Assembly: GCA_900129675.1 (NCBI GenBank)
Contig: FSRD01000001.1
Span: forward strand, 7,739,501-7,803,500
Origin: Bradyrhizobium erythrophlei
GTDB lineage: Bacteria > Pseudomonadota > Alphaproteobacteria > Rhizobiales > Xanthobacteraceae
Reading direction: 5' to 3'
DNA length: 64,000 bases
The position numbers and the translations under genes were made by a program. Shown piece by piece: positions 8,395 through 16,477 of this stretch; the first letter of the stretch is position 1, and the number at the start of each line of letters is the position of its first letter. The notes under the pieces were generated by a model, which did not search any database, was not told the DNA's origin, and worked only from the letters and a program-made list of their open reading frames with translations.

Positions 8395-10344
8395 TTATAG
8401 CCACCAGAAGAGGTCCACCTTCCGTTTGGGCTCCTCCTTTGGGCCGGTCATCACGAAGTCGCTTTCGACCTCGGACAGTCCGGCGGTCGACAATGCGAGT
8501 CCCGAAACCGAAACGCGTTTCTGAAGAGAATGAAGGGCGAGCAGAATCCGCCTATTGAGATCCCAGTTGTCGTAGCCCAGACCCGGCAATGACCGGTCGA
8601 GTATTCGCCGCGCGTCACCAGTGAGCGGCCTGCTGTTGATCGTCCCGCGCAGTTCGGGAAGGATCGCCGCGATCAGATCCCAGCTGCCTGAACTTGCCTC
8701 GCTCAACGCGGACGAGAGAAGGTCAGCTTCGATATCGAAAACGTCCTGTTCGGGAACATCGCGTTCAAGCCCGCGCCATCGGGAGGCCCAGTTGGCCGAC
8801 GTCTTTCCGATCGAGAAGACGTTCCGTGTAAGGTTCGTGAGCCTCGCGATCGTCATTACATCGGCCAAGCTTTTAGCGTATTGAAGCAGATCGGTGCTCA
8901 GAAGCTTGTCTCGGGATGAGACGATCGGTTGGAGCCACGCGGCATGAAGCTCCCCTCCCCGTGCCGCGGCGATCGCCGACTCGGCGACCAGTGCCGGTGC
9001 CCGGTTCAACAAGTCGGAGGCTGCCTCGCCCAAATCGCGTCGCACCGCGGCATCGAGGACGACCATTTTCGCTTCGATGCCTTCGCAACTGCCGAACAGG
9101 TGGGAGAGTTCTTCGCCCCGCAGGCCGGAAAGGGCATGCGGAGTTATGAGATCGGACCGTCGTATCAGAATGCGGGTCCGAAGATCCGAAGGCATCTCCG
9201 CATTGACGAGTTCATCGTTCGCCTGGCGGACCGACCATTCGAAGATCGGTTCGCGCAATCGGTCGAGTCGATTTCCTTCCGCCGAAGCGAAATTCAGGAC
9301 CTCCACCATCTCCGTGCTCGACAGCTTCCCGAACCGCCGACCAATCTCCTCAATATCAACCGCATCCTCCGCGCCGTGCCTATCGAGTAGACGAAGCATG
9401 TCGAGAAACGACACCGGGGGACAGATCGAAAGCGTTGTCGTGTCGAAACCTAGGATATCCTGTTTCAGAATGGAGCCGTCGTCTTCCTCGTTCAGTTCGT
9501 CGAACACCCTGGTGGCCGCGGCCATCGGAAGCGGCCGCCTCTCGAAGGAGGCGAGATAGGTTTCGACGAGCAGCCGGAAACGGCTGCGTGGATCCTTTAC
9601 GTCACGACCGTATCTCCACAGGAATCGGCGCAGAGGAGTGACCTTTCCGCTACTGGCGTCGGCGGTCGCGGCATCGACCCAATCCGATCCGATGATTTCG
9701 TCGGATGCGTCGGAAAGCGCCACTTGGACGTCATATCTGCTGCTGCGGCGGCGGCGAGATCCAAGCTGCGCGGTCCTGAAAGAAAACTCCATCCGCAAGC
9801 GCGGCCATTGCTGCGACCAGACCGCCGCGATCGCCGCCTCGAGCGCATCGGCGCCGGCGCTAGACCTCAAGAAGGTCGGCTGATGCGAGTAGTACGGACC
9901 GATGATTTCGGAGATCAGGTCTGCCCGAGGGGCGTGCGACGGCAGCGAGGCTGGACCATCGGCGTCCAATAACAGCGATTCGGAATAGAAGCCGCGGTCC
10001 ATCTGCTTTGGATTTCGAAACAAGGAGAGGAAGATCGACATGTCGAGTTGCGTCGACAGAATTTCTTCGTCCAACAGAAGGACATGGCTCCACACGCAAC
10101 CCGGTCGTGGCATTTCAGGGGCGGCCCACGTCCGGATCAACGCGTACCGCTGCGACTCGACCAACGGGAGCCCGGTCAGATAACTCTTTGCGGGATCGAG
10201 TCTCACGTCGCTGGCAAGGTCGCTCGCTGCACCGAGATGGTACATATCCTGCGACGGCAGGCGGACGGTCGACGCAAGCTGTCTATGGCCTTCGGCATAG
10301 CCGAAGAGCGCGTGATCGATCTTCCTGGGCGCTTCTAGCGTCAA
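8395..10344 (-). CDS. GAP1-type GTPase-associated protein
   Basis: Large protein (649 aa from TTG 10344; GTG 10371 would add nine residues). The N-terminal 120 residues match what I know as the GAP1-N1 domain: IDHALFGYAEGHRQLAST, then YLTGLPLVESQRYALIRTW and APEMPRPGCVWSHVLLLDEE. The middle and C-terminal parts are mostly helical with no catalytic motif I recognise. These proteins are found fused or adjacent to paired TRAFAC GTPases in predicted conflict systems, where they are proposed regulators or scaffolds. TTG 10344 has GGAGGG seven bases upstream and overlaps the preceding gene's stop as TTGA, pointing to translational coupling. It is the last gene of the five-gene operon. Function is inferred from context. 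Confidence 0.75.
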   Translation of the reverse strand: MTLEAPRKIDHALFGYAEGHRQLASTVRLPSQDMYHLGAASDLASDVRLDPAKSYLTGLPLVESQRYALIRTWAAPEMPRPGCVWSHVLLLDEEILSTQLDMSIFLSLFRNPKQMDRGFYSESLLLDADGPASLPSHAPRADLISEIIGPYYSHQPTFLRSSAGADALEAAIAAVWSQQWPRLRMEFSFRTAQLGSRRRRSSRYDVQVALSDASDEIIGSDWVDAATADASSGKVTPLRRFLWRYGRDVKDPRSRFRLLVETYLASFERRPLPMAAATRVFDELNEEDDGSILKQDILGFDTTTLSICPPVSFLDMLRLLDRHGAEDAVDIEEIGRRFGKLSSTEMVEVLNFASAEGNRLDRLREPIFEWSVRQANDELVNAEMPSDLRTRILIRRSDLITPHALSGLRGEELSHLFGSCEGIEAKMVVLDAAVRRDLGEAASDLLNRAPALVAESAIAAARGGELHAAWLQPIVSSRDKLLSTDLLQYAKSLADVMTIARLTNLTRNVFSIGKTSANWASRWRGLERDVPEQDVFDIEADLLSSALSEASSGSWDLIAAILPELRGTINSRPLTGDARRILDRSLPGLGYDNWDLNRRILLALHSLQKRVSVSGLALSTAGLSEVESDFVMTGPKEEPKRKVDLFWWL

Positions 10345-11306
10345 TCCTTGCCCTCCAAACCGCTCAGCCACCTCACCGGGTGAGTAAGATCGTGTGCCTC
10401 TGCACCATGTCCGACGACGCGGATCCGCTTGCTGGCCGGCCGAATCGACATGATCTGCTTGCGATTTTCGTCGTCCTTATCCCCCTTTTTGGCGAACATG
10501 CCGCCTTGGGCGGAAACTCCGTATACGCGCACAGCATCTGCGATCTCGCCCCCCCGGAGAAACTGATCCAGGAGAGGAAGTTTCTTGGCCAGCCACTCAT
10601 CGCCCGACGCCTCTCCCGCCAGATCCCACGCGGACACGATGACTGCAATTCTGAACGGCTTTTTGTCGAACGGGTTGAGACTCAGGGACTGGAGAAGATC
10701 GACCAGGCGAACCTGGAGCGGCGTCTTCCCCGGATCGAACGGCTGGTCTTCGGGCGTAGCGGTAACATCCTGCCCGCCTTCCTGAGCCGCTTCGGAACCT
10801 TCGGCGTCACCGTTCTCGTCATCATCCTCGTCTTCGTCGTCATCCTCGTCGGCTTGCTCCTCGTCGTCCCCCATCTGGGCCCGAACGTCGAGGATCGTCA
10901 CATCATCCATTTTTCGGTCCGCGCTCGCGAAAAGCAGCATACCATCGGCTTGTTTCACCAGTTCGACGAATTCCGGGTCGCAATAACGCGTCGTGAAAGC
11001 TGTTTCGAGGCTTTCGCCCGCTATATCCCTGAATTCCAGCGAGAACTCGGCCCTGCTCTGCTCATGACGGAGGTTTATCCTGACGTCTTCGACCTCCTCG
11101 GACTTGGTGCGCTCAAGTCTCCAGCCGTCGCACCATCGTTGGGCGATCTTCTCTAGATAACGGAAATTGCCGGAGTGTTTGCCCTTCGCCAACACGGTTG
11201 GGACCTCACGGCTATCCAGAAGATGCCAAAGTGCGGCGGCAAAGGTCGACTTGCCGGCTCCAGACAGGCCGAACACCAGATAGTGCTTGGAGCTTTGCTC
11301 GCTCAT
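10341..11306 (-). CDS. TRAFAC-like GTPase 1 of paired-GTPase system
   Basis: Predicted 321-residue P-loop GTPase. It has Walker A/G1 LVFGLSGAGKSTFAAAL (about residues 9-25), a G3-type FRDIAGESLE, and a G4-like VIVSAWDLAG. Between G3 and G4 there is an unusual acidic insert (about residues 147-175) made almost entirely of Asp and Glu. I take it as one partner of the double-GTPase (DO-GTPase) pair seen next to GAP1 proteins. The start at ATG 11306 lies four bases after the stop of the second GTPase gene. The GTPase call is firm from motifs; the subfamily is from memory and context. Confidence 0.75.
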   Translation of the reverse strand: MSEQSSKHYLVFGLSGAGKSTFAAALWHLLDSREVPTVLAKGKHSGNFRYLEKIAQRWCDGWRLERTKSEEVEDVRINLRHEQSRAEFSLEFRDIAGESLETAFTTRYCDPEFVELVKQADGMLLFASADRKMDDVTILDVRAQMGDDEEQADEDDDEDEDDDENGDAEGSEAAQEGGQDVTATPEDQPFDPGKTPLQVRLVDLLQSLSLNPFDKKPFRIAVIVSAWDLAGEASGDEWLAKKLPLLDQFLRGGEIADAVRVYGVSAQGGMFAKKGDKDDENRKQIMSIRPASKRIRVVGHGAEAHDLTHPVRWLSGLEGKD

Positions 11307-11310
11307 GACG

Positions 11311-12330
11311 TCACCACTTCGCAAGCAATCGATCGATCTGCCGGAATGCATCGCCGACAGCGGGTTGCACGACGTCGGGAAGCTGTTGCGGGGTCGTCCA
11401 CCTCGCAACGGTCTCGGCTAGGCCGAGATAGCCGGTTTCCAGATGTGATTTCGGCAGTGCGCAAACGCGGTGGAAGCCAAATTCGATGCCGGCCACTTGG
11501 AACTCGTCGACGATCTGGGCTTCGTATTCGTCGAGGATCGCCGCGCTCTCCGCGGCGCGGTCCGGCTTCTTCGTGGTGTCGATTTTGGTCGCCAGCACCT
11601 CGATCGCGACGTTGTCCCGGAATGCGCCGTTGTCGCGGAAGGCATAGATCATCTGCTTGAATTGCCTGCTGTACGCGGCATGCCGCTCCGGATTCGTGAG
11701 CTTCGCGGCGTTGAGCACGAAGCAGGCGCGTTCGGCTAACCGAAGCTCTGTCAGGTTCTTCACTAACGCGGTATCTTGCCTCGCGGCTTGATAGGCTTCG
11801 CCGGATCTGTCGGAAACGATCAGCTGGGAGATCGGTCCTCCATCGTTCGGTCGAAGGGCCAAGTGAAAGAACGCCGTCGGGTCGTCGCTGCTGGTGCGGG
11901 GCGTCTTCGGCGAACGGCGCTCGGAATTGAGCAGCGCCAGATGATGCCGCTTCGCGAAACCCACCAACGTACGGCTCCCGACGAAGACGCGGTTTCCGAT
12001 GGCGCCCTTGCAGAGCGACGCGTAAATGGCCGCGATCAGGGTGGTCTTGCCGCTGCGCGGTTCTCCGATGAGGCTCACCGTCCGCATGCGATGGCCGCGG
12101 GAAAAGGCTTCGAGGTCTTCCCACTCCATCGTGTCGCCTGAGGAAATCCCTACCGCAGCGGGGGCTGTACGTCGAGGCGTCGGTTGTTCCTCGCCGGACG
12201 CAGCCGGGGATGGCTGCGCCGTCTTCCCGTAATTAGGGCAGAGCTCGACCGGGTCGTGCTTCAGGTCGCACTTTCCCGTCTGCGCGACCTTGCACTCGGG
12301 GCGGAGGCACGGAAGCGGCGCCGCGCTCAT
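11311..12330 (-). CDS. TRAFAC-like GTPase 2 with N-terminal Cys cluster
   Basis: Predicted 339-residue P-loop GTPase distinct from its neighbour. The first 33 residues hold four cysteines (CLRPECKVAQTGKCDLKHD then ELC), which look like a small zinc-binding knuckle. The GTPase core follows: G1 VSLIGEPRSGKTTLIAAIYA (about residues 84-104), G3-like VSDRSGEAY, and G4 ATKID, which is a good guanine-specificity motif. It overlaps the upstream adaptor gene by four bases (ATGA), so the two are translationally coupled. Proposed role: nucleotide switch paired with GTPase 1. No effector domain is fused. Confidence 0.75.
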   Translation of the reverse strand: MSAAPLPCLRPECKVAQTGKCDLKHDPVELCPNYGKTAQPSPAASGEEQPTPRRTAPAAVGISSGDTMEWEDLEAFSRGHRMRTVSLIGEPRSGKTTLIAAIYASLCKGAIGNRVFVGSRTLVGFAKRHHLALLNSERRSPKTPRTSSDDPTAFFHLALRPNDGGPISQLIVSDRSGEAYQAARQDTALVKNLTELRLAERACFVLNAAKLTNPERHAAYSRQFKQMIYAFRDNGAFRDNVAIEVLATKIDTTKKPDRAAESAAILDEYEAQIVDEFQVAGIEFGFHRVCALPKSHLETGYLGLAETVARWTTPQQLPDVVQPAVGDAFRQIDRLLAKW

Positions 12331-13391
12331 TTAGCCCATCCGATGTCCGTCAAGGACACACGTTCGCGAAACGCCTGCGTAGCCAGTTCGAGATGCGTCA
12401 GCTTTACACCCGCGGCATCACGAACCTGGGCGTTGAACGCATCGACCCAGCCCCCGCCGGCAGCGGCAAGCCGCAACGCCGTGAGCACCGGAAACACGTC
12501 GGGAGCCTTCGGTAGCGCAAGCTGGGCGATCTGTTCTGCCTCTAGTCCGCTTACCGCGTCGGTTAGCGAAGCCACTTCATCGCCGGCGGAGCCCAAGGCC
12601 TGCTTGAGAATGCCATATGCCCCATACGGGCCAGGCGAGACCGAGACCATCGCCCCTAGATCGAGGCCCGAAACGAGACCGACGCTTTTCTTCGGGATGC
12701 TCGTCCTCGGAGTGTCGAGGATATTGCTCCAGTCGCCGACGTGCCACCAAAGCATATCCGTCTCTTCAGCGAGACGCAGATTGTCGCGTCTCAACGCCTG
12801 ATAAGCGTTACTCAGTGCGGTCACCGCCGCGTCGGTCCCGCCCTGCAGATCCTGTACCACCGCATCGACAAACGCGCCCGTGTGGCCCGCATCGAACCCG
12901 TTCGTCATATCGGTCCTTTGCTTGGAGACATCGCTGGCCTTCCGAAGGCCGATCTTGTCCGACGGAGCCTTCATGCCCCCTTTCTTTGCGGACGCTGTGA
13001 TCACGTCCCGCGATTGGGCGACGAGTTCGCCATTGTCGAGGGCCGACCGCTTACCAGCGTACGATGCGGACAGGACAGTTAATGCGACGCGAGTGTTGCT
13101 TGCGGAAACGAAATGGCGGAGAGCAAGTGTCGCAACCCGCCCCGCCTCCGCTGCGTCCTGTGCCACGAAGAACTGAGGATCCGGTTGATTTAAAGGGCTC
13201 TGGAACCAATCGGTGTAGACCGATGGATCGTAAGGCAAATTAAACGCCAGGCGGCACAAGTGGACCATCTGCGACATGTCCAATTTGCCGACGATTTCCG
13301 TGAGCGCCTTATTCCGGGCTTCGATTACCCCGCGTTCTGCGGTCGGCTGCAGGCGCTTGTAAGCTTCGATAAAATTCAATTCCGGCATCAT
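12327..13391 (-). CDS. helical GTPase-associated protein (GASH-like)
   Basis: A 354-residue, apparently all-helical protein without transmembrane segments or catalytic motifs. It starts MMPELNFIEAYKRLQ and contains a central stretch AYQALRRDNLRLAEETDMLW WHVGDWSN. Its position between GTPase and effector genes, and its helical character, fit what has been named the GTPase-associated system helical (GASH) domain; I recall the name but cannot search. It overlaps both neighbours by ATGA junctions, which argues for fixed stoichiometry. The likely role is an adaptor between the GTPases and the metallophosphoesterase, which is an inference. Confidence 0.55.
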   Translation of the reverse strand: MMPELNFIEAYKRLQPTAERGVIEARNKALTEIVGKLDMSQMVHLCRLAFNLPYDPSVYTDWFQSPLNQPDPQFFVAQDAAEAGRVATLALRHFVSASNTRVALTVLSASYAGKRSALDNGELVAQSRDVITASAKKGGMKAPSDKIGLRKASDVSKQRTDMTNGFDAGHTGAFVDAVVQDLQGGTDAAVTALSNAYQALRRDNLRLAEETDMLWWHVGDWSNILDTPRTSIPKKSVGLVSGLDLGAMVSVSPGPYGAYGILKQALGSAGDEVASLTDAVSGLEAEQIAQLALPKAPDVFPVLTALRLAAAGGGWVDAFNAQVRDAAGVKLTHLELATQAFRERVSLTDIGWAK

Positions 13392-14731
13392 CGTCCCCCG
13401 TCCGCCGCCAATATCGTGTCGATCTCATTGTCCAATGTTTGAAGTTGCCCGCGCTCCGCCGAGCGACGGACCGCGGCGACGACGGCTTCGTAGTCCTTGA
13501 GTTCGTTGTCACCCGTCTCGTCGAGCTTCAGCTTGGTGATCAGGCGTCGTTGTTCGTGCTCCTTGAGCCGGAATATCTTGGTCGTTACGCTTCTGACGGT
13601 TGCGGGCTTTGCAGGCTCGACCATCGGCAACTCCAAAACTTGGGGAACGACTTCCAATACTACATCCTCCCGTTCGTTCTGTCCGATCGCCGCGGCCGGT
13701 TCGGGGCGCCGCCAAGGCGGCAGATCGAACGTGTTCTCCCGCACTTCGTTATGGTTGCGGTCGGTGATCGCGATGAAGTGGTCGACCTCGTGGCCCCGCA
13801 CCCAGACCTTGACGACCAACTTGCGGTGTCCGTCGGTCTCGGTGGTGGACACGTCGATCCAGTTATAACCGGGCTTCCAGTTTGGTGCATCACGTTCGGG
13901 CTGCAGAGCGCCGGCGCGGATGCGGACGAAATATTTGTTCTCCTCGACGCGTTCGGTGTGTTCGTGCCCGAAAAGCTGAAGCTGGACGACGCCATTCATC
14001 CGATCTTCGAACGGGCCTCGGTTCTTGATCCAGCCGAATGGATGATGGCACATGACAAGGTGCGCGACGCCGTCGTCGCGCGTGATCTGGGCTGCGGCCG
14101 GATCCACCAGCATCGAGTTCTCCGCGTCGCTCAGATCCGAGACAAGAACCGAATTGAAGCCGGAAAGTCGCAGGATCGACCCGTCGTTGAGTTCGATGTC
14201 GCGCGTCACGAACGGCTTGGAGACGTTCGGAACGATCTCCCCATCAGGGCCTTTCACGTTGTAGGGCCCGATCGCGCACAGCAGCTTTGCCGCGAAATGC
14301 CGGTTGTAGTTTTCGAGCGGGCTGAAAAGGATTCCGGACGAGGAAGGGTCGCGCAGCCACTTCCGGAGTTCATTGTCGATCTGGCCCGCAGCGGTCGCGC
14401 GCAGATCCCTCCTTGCCGCCTTGAAACCCGGTCCGTCCTCGGCTTTCAGATCAACGTCGTGATTTCCTGGTATGACGAACACGTTCTCGATGGGGCACTG
14501 CGCCGCTGGGCAAAGTTCCTTTTCGAGCCAACTGTAGGCAAAGTCGTACTCGACCTTGCGGCCTGCGTAGGCGATGTCGCCCGATAACAGGATCATACCG
14601 GGCGGGCCCAACCGGTCCCGCATATGCTTCACGTCCTGGATCACATCGTCCCGCAACCCGCGGTTTGGATCGTCCGGCTCCCCGACCTCCCCGTGCCTGA
14701 AGTGAATGTCCGAAATATGCAGCATTAACAT
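13388..14731 (-). CDS. calcineurin-like metallophosphoesterase, putative effector
   Basis: Predicted 447-residue protein. The N-terminal 270 residues are a metallophosphoesterase with all metal-binding motifs: LHISDIHFRHG (D-x-H), ILLSGDIAYAG (G-D), VIPGNHDVD (GNHD), MCHHPFGW (H) and LFGHEHTE (G-H-x-H). The last 60 or so residues (LKEHEQRRLITKLKLD to the end) form a separate charged helical module, a plausible adaptor-binding tail. As the first gene of the operon and the only one with a hydrolytic fold besides the GTPases, it is the best candidate effector, acting on nucleic acid or a nucleotide. I chose ATG 14731, since upstream codons lack family character; ATG 14725 is also possible. Confidence 0.85.
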   Translation of the reverse strand: MLMLHISDIHFRHGEVGEPDDPNRGLRDDVIQDVKHMRDRLGPPGMILLSGDIAYAGRKVEYDFAYSWLEKELCPAAQCPIENVFVIPGNHDVDLKAEDGPGFKAARRDLRATAAGQIDNELRKWLRDPSSSGILFSPLENYNRHFAAKLLCAIGPYNVKGPDGEIVPNVSKPFVTRDIELNDGSILRLSGFNSVLVSDLSDAENSMLVDPAAAQITRDDGVAHLVMCHHPFGWIKNRGPFEDRMNGVVQLQLFGHEHTERVEENKYFVRIRAGALQPERDAPNWKPGYNWIDVSTTETDGHRKLVVKVWVRGHEVDHFIAITDRNHNEVRENTFDLPPWRRPEPAAAIGQNEREDVVLEVVPQVLELPMVEPAKPATVRSVTTKIFRLKEHEQRRLITKLKLDETGDNELKDYEAVVAAVRRSAERGQLQTLDNEIDTILAADGGR

Positions 14732-14911
14732 GACGTTAGATTTTATTCGCCCCCGGTGGGCGAACCCCATGATCAGATATAATTGGCTTTGGTCCCGCGC
14801 GCCATGGAACCTTATGGGATAATGCTGCACGGCGGGCAAGCTCGCCCCGAGAGGGCCGTCCATTGCTGCTCCCACACTCTGATCCCCGAGGTCACGCAGG
14901 CGGATTGCTTG

Positions 14912-15067
14912 TCAACGAGGTGCCTTCGACTGTTCATCGTCCAGGGCAGCTTCTGGCGGCGCAAGATCTTCGACCAACTCGATTACTTCGCGGCGCTTCA
15001 CTCGGTCCTTAATTTTCGCAAACGCTCGAAGCAGCCTCAACGTCTCAAGCTCTTCGTTAATCGCCAT
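14912..15067 (-). CDS. small protein resembling tail of XRE-type regulators
   Basis: 51 residues starting MAINEELETLRLLRAFAKIK, followed by a KRREVIELVEDLA motif. This resembles the C-terminal tail found after the helix-turn-helix in many rhizobial XRE regulators, but no HTH is present. The start ATG 15067 has GAGAGGGG just upstream, so it looks like a real short gene and not a broken one. It lies 180 bp upstream of the GTPase operon in the same orientation and may share its promoter region. Function unknown. Confidence 0.6.
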   Translation of the reverse strand: MAINEELETLRLLRAFAKIKDRVKRREVIELVEDLAPPEAALDDEQSKAPR

Positions 15068-15293
15068 AACCCCTCTCTCGTCGGGCAACATAGAGGGATA
15101 CAACTGCGGTGCTACTTGCGTTTCGGTTTAACCTTAAGTGGCCGTAGAATTACTGACCATCGGGTAGATTGGGCCGAGCCTGAATGCGGGCGGGCGAGAA
15201 CGTGGACGTCGTCGTCGGCCACAGTCGACGACGGTCCCAGCTCCAGGTTCAGGCGATGGAGGCTCCGTTCCCATGGCTCCGCCCCAGCATTCG

Positions 15294-15542
15294 TCATTCC
15301 GAAGGGGCCGCTACCCCAGCCCACCCCGACAAGCGACCGCGCCGGGCGCGGCATGCTCCAGGCTCGCGACCAGGGATATGCGCCGCAAGCGTATCCAGCC
15401 GCACTTGAAATAATCCGACTTGCCTAAGGGCTGCGTGGCGCTCTGGTCCCGGAGGCAATTTGCGAACAGTGGTCAACAAGGCCGCGATCAGCTCTGAAAG
15501 CTCATTGATCGCCGCGCTATTCGTCTCAGTGCTTTGGCTCAT
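15294..15542 (-). CDS. small conserved hypothetical protein
   Basis: 82 residues, MSQSTETNSAAINELSELIA followed by ALLTTVRKLPPGPERHAALR. The first 55 residues resemble small helical proteins I have seen repeatedly in Bradyrhizobium; the C-terminal 25 are Arg/Gly-rich and may be read past an original end. Its ATG lies inside the last codons of the gene upstream (15526-15753), an overlap that implies coupling. No function is known. Confidence 0.5.
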   Translation of the reverse strand: MSQSTETNSAAINELSELIAALLTTVRKLPPGPERHAALRQVGLFQVRLDTLAAHIPGREPGACRARRGRLSGWAGVAAPSE

Positions 15543-15753
15543 GCGCGACGTGCCATTCGTAGAGTAGTTGGTGAGCTTGGCTTAGGACACGGAAAGCCTT
15601 CGGCGTCCCTTCGGTGATCGAAACCTAGTGGTGGCCGATCCGTTTTGCCTCATTCAGATCAACAGTCCCGCCGATCACGCGATCAAGAATGGCAGGTTGG
15701 GTTCCGTTGCTCCCGCCCAGAACTTCGATGGTAAGAGGTTCACGATCCATCAT
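15526..15753 (-). pseudogene. small gene with in-frame amber codon
   Basis: From ATG 15753 the frame reads REPLTIEVLGGSNGTQPAIL then DRVIGGTVDLNEAKRIGHH, stops at TAG (15625-15627), and continues in the same frame as VSITEGTPKAFRVLSQAHQL LYEWHVAHEPKH to TGA 15526. Both halves look like one 75-residue protein, so the TAG is most simply a nonsense mutation. The gene is missing from ordinary ORF lists because each half is short. It overlaps the next gene by 17 bases. Confidence 0.6.
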
Positions 15754-16477
15754 GCGTCGCAGCTTATGGGTCGGCAGTGAACACAATCAAGCGGATTATT
15801 CGTCCGTAGTCCTACGGTAGCCCGAACGACATCTACTCGGCGCCGATCTCGTCTTCGCCGACCGCGTTCACGCTGCTCAGGGTAGCGCCGCATCCAGTTC
15901 ACCGCGCTCTGCACCGGTTCGGTGCCGATTGCCGCCTACCGGATCACGCTGAACGCGCCATCGAGCGTTGGGGCCAGGGTGACGCCGGTTTCGTTGCAGG
16001 CCGGGATCGGGTGATGGCCGTCGTCGCCGACGATGTCGTCGTTGCCGGCGCGATGTCTGCTTTGCACCCCGAGAGCGGACATTCGCCGGCATGACCGCGA
16101 TTTCCGCTTTGTGCCAACAGCCGACGTGACGGCCGTAGCACGCGATCGAGGCCTATCGCCTGGGCGACGTGCCTTCAATTGGATAGCCATACTGTCTTGT
16201 AACGAGCCCCGGGCCCATAGACGGGTACGGTGCTTCGGACCACGCGAACCAGGTCCGCCTCTTCTCCAACAGCCGACGTAGGGGAGACCTCGTCAAGCGC
16301 CGAAGACGGGCGGCTGTAATTGCGTGGCTCAACTGATCACGTGCGAAGCCGGCAAAGCTCAACGCTGGCGCGCAGATTGGTCTCAAGTGACAGCGCAAAA
16401 ATAAGTCTTTGAAGGTGAACCAGCTCACACCAGAACCTCCAGCGGCAGGTCCAATTTGCCAGCTTGGGGTAACCCAG
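15754..16477. other. gene-poor stretch with a dispersed-repeat copy
   Basis: About 720 bp without a gene. At about 16045-16140 there is a copy of the dispersed repeat described in the findings (GCACCCCGAGAGCGGACATT core and downstream GTGCCAACAGCCGAC). The remainder shows patchy coding-like runs on both strands but no start with a good ribosome-binding site. Confidence 0.5.
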
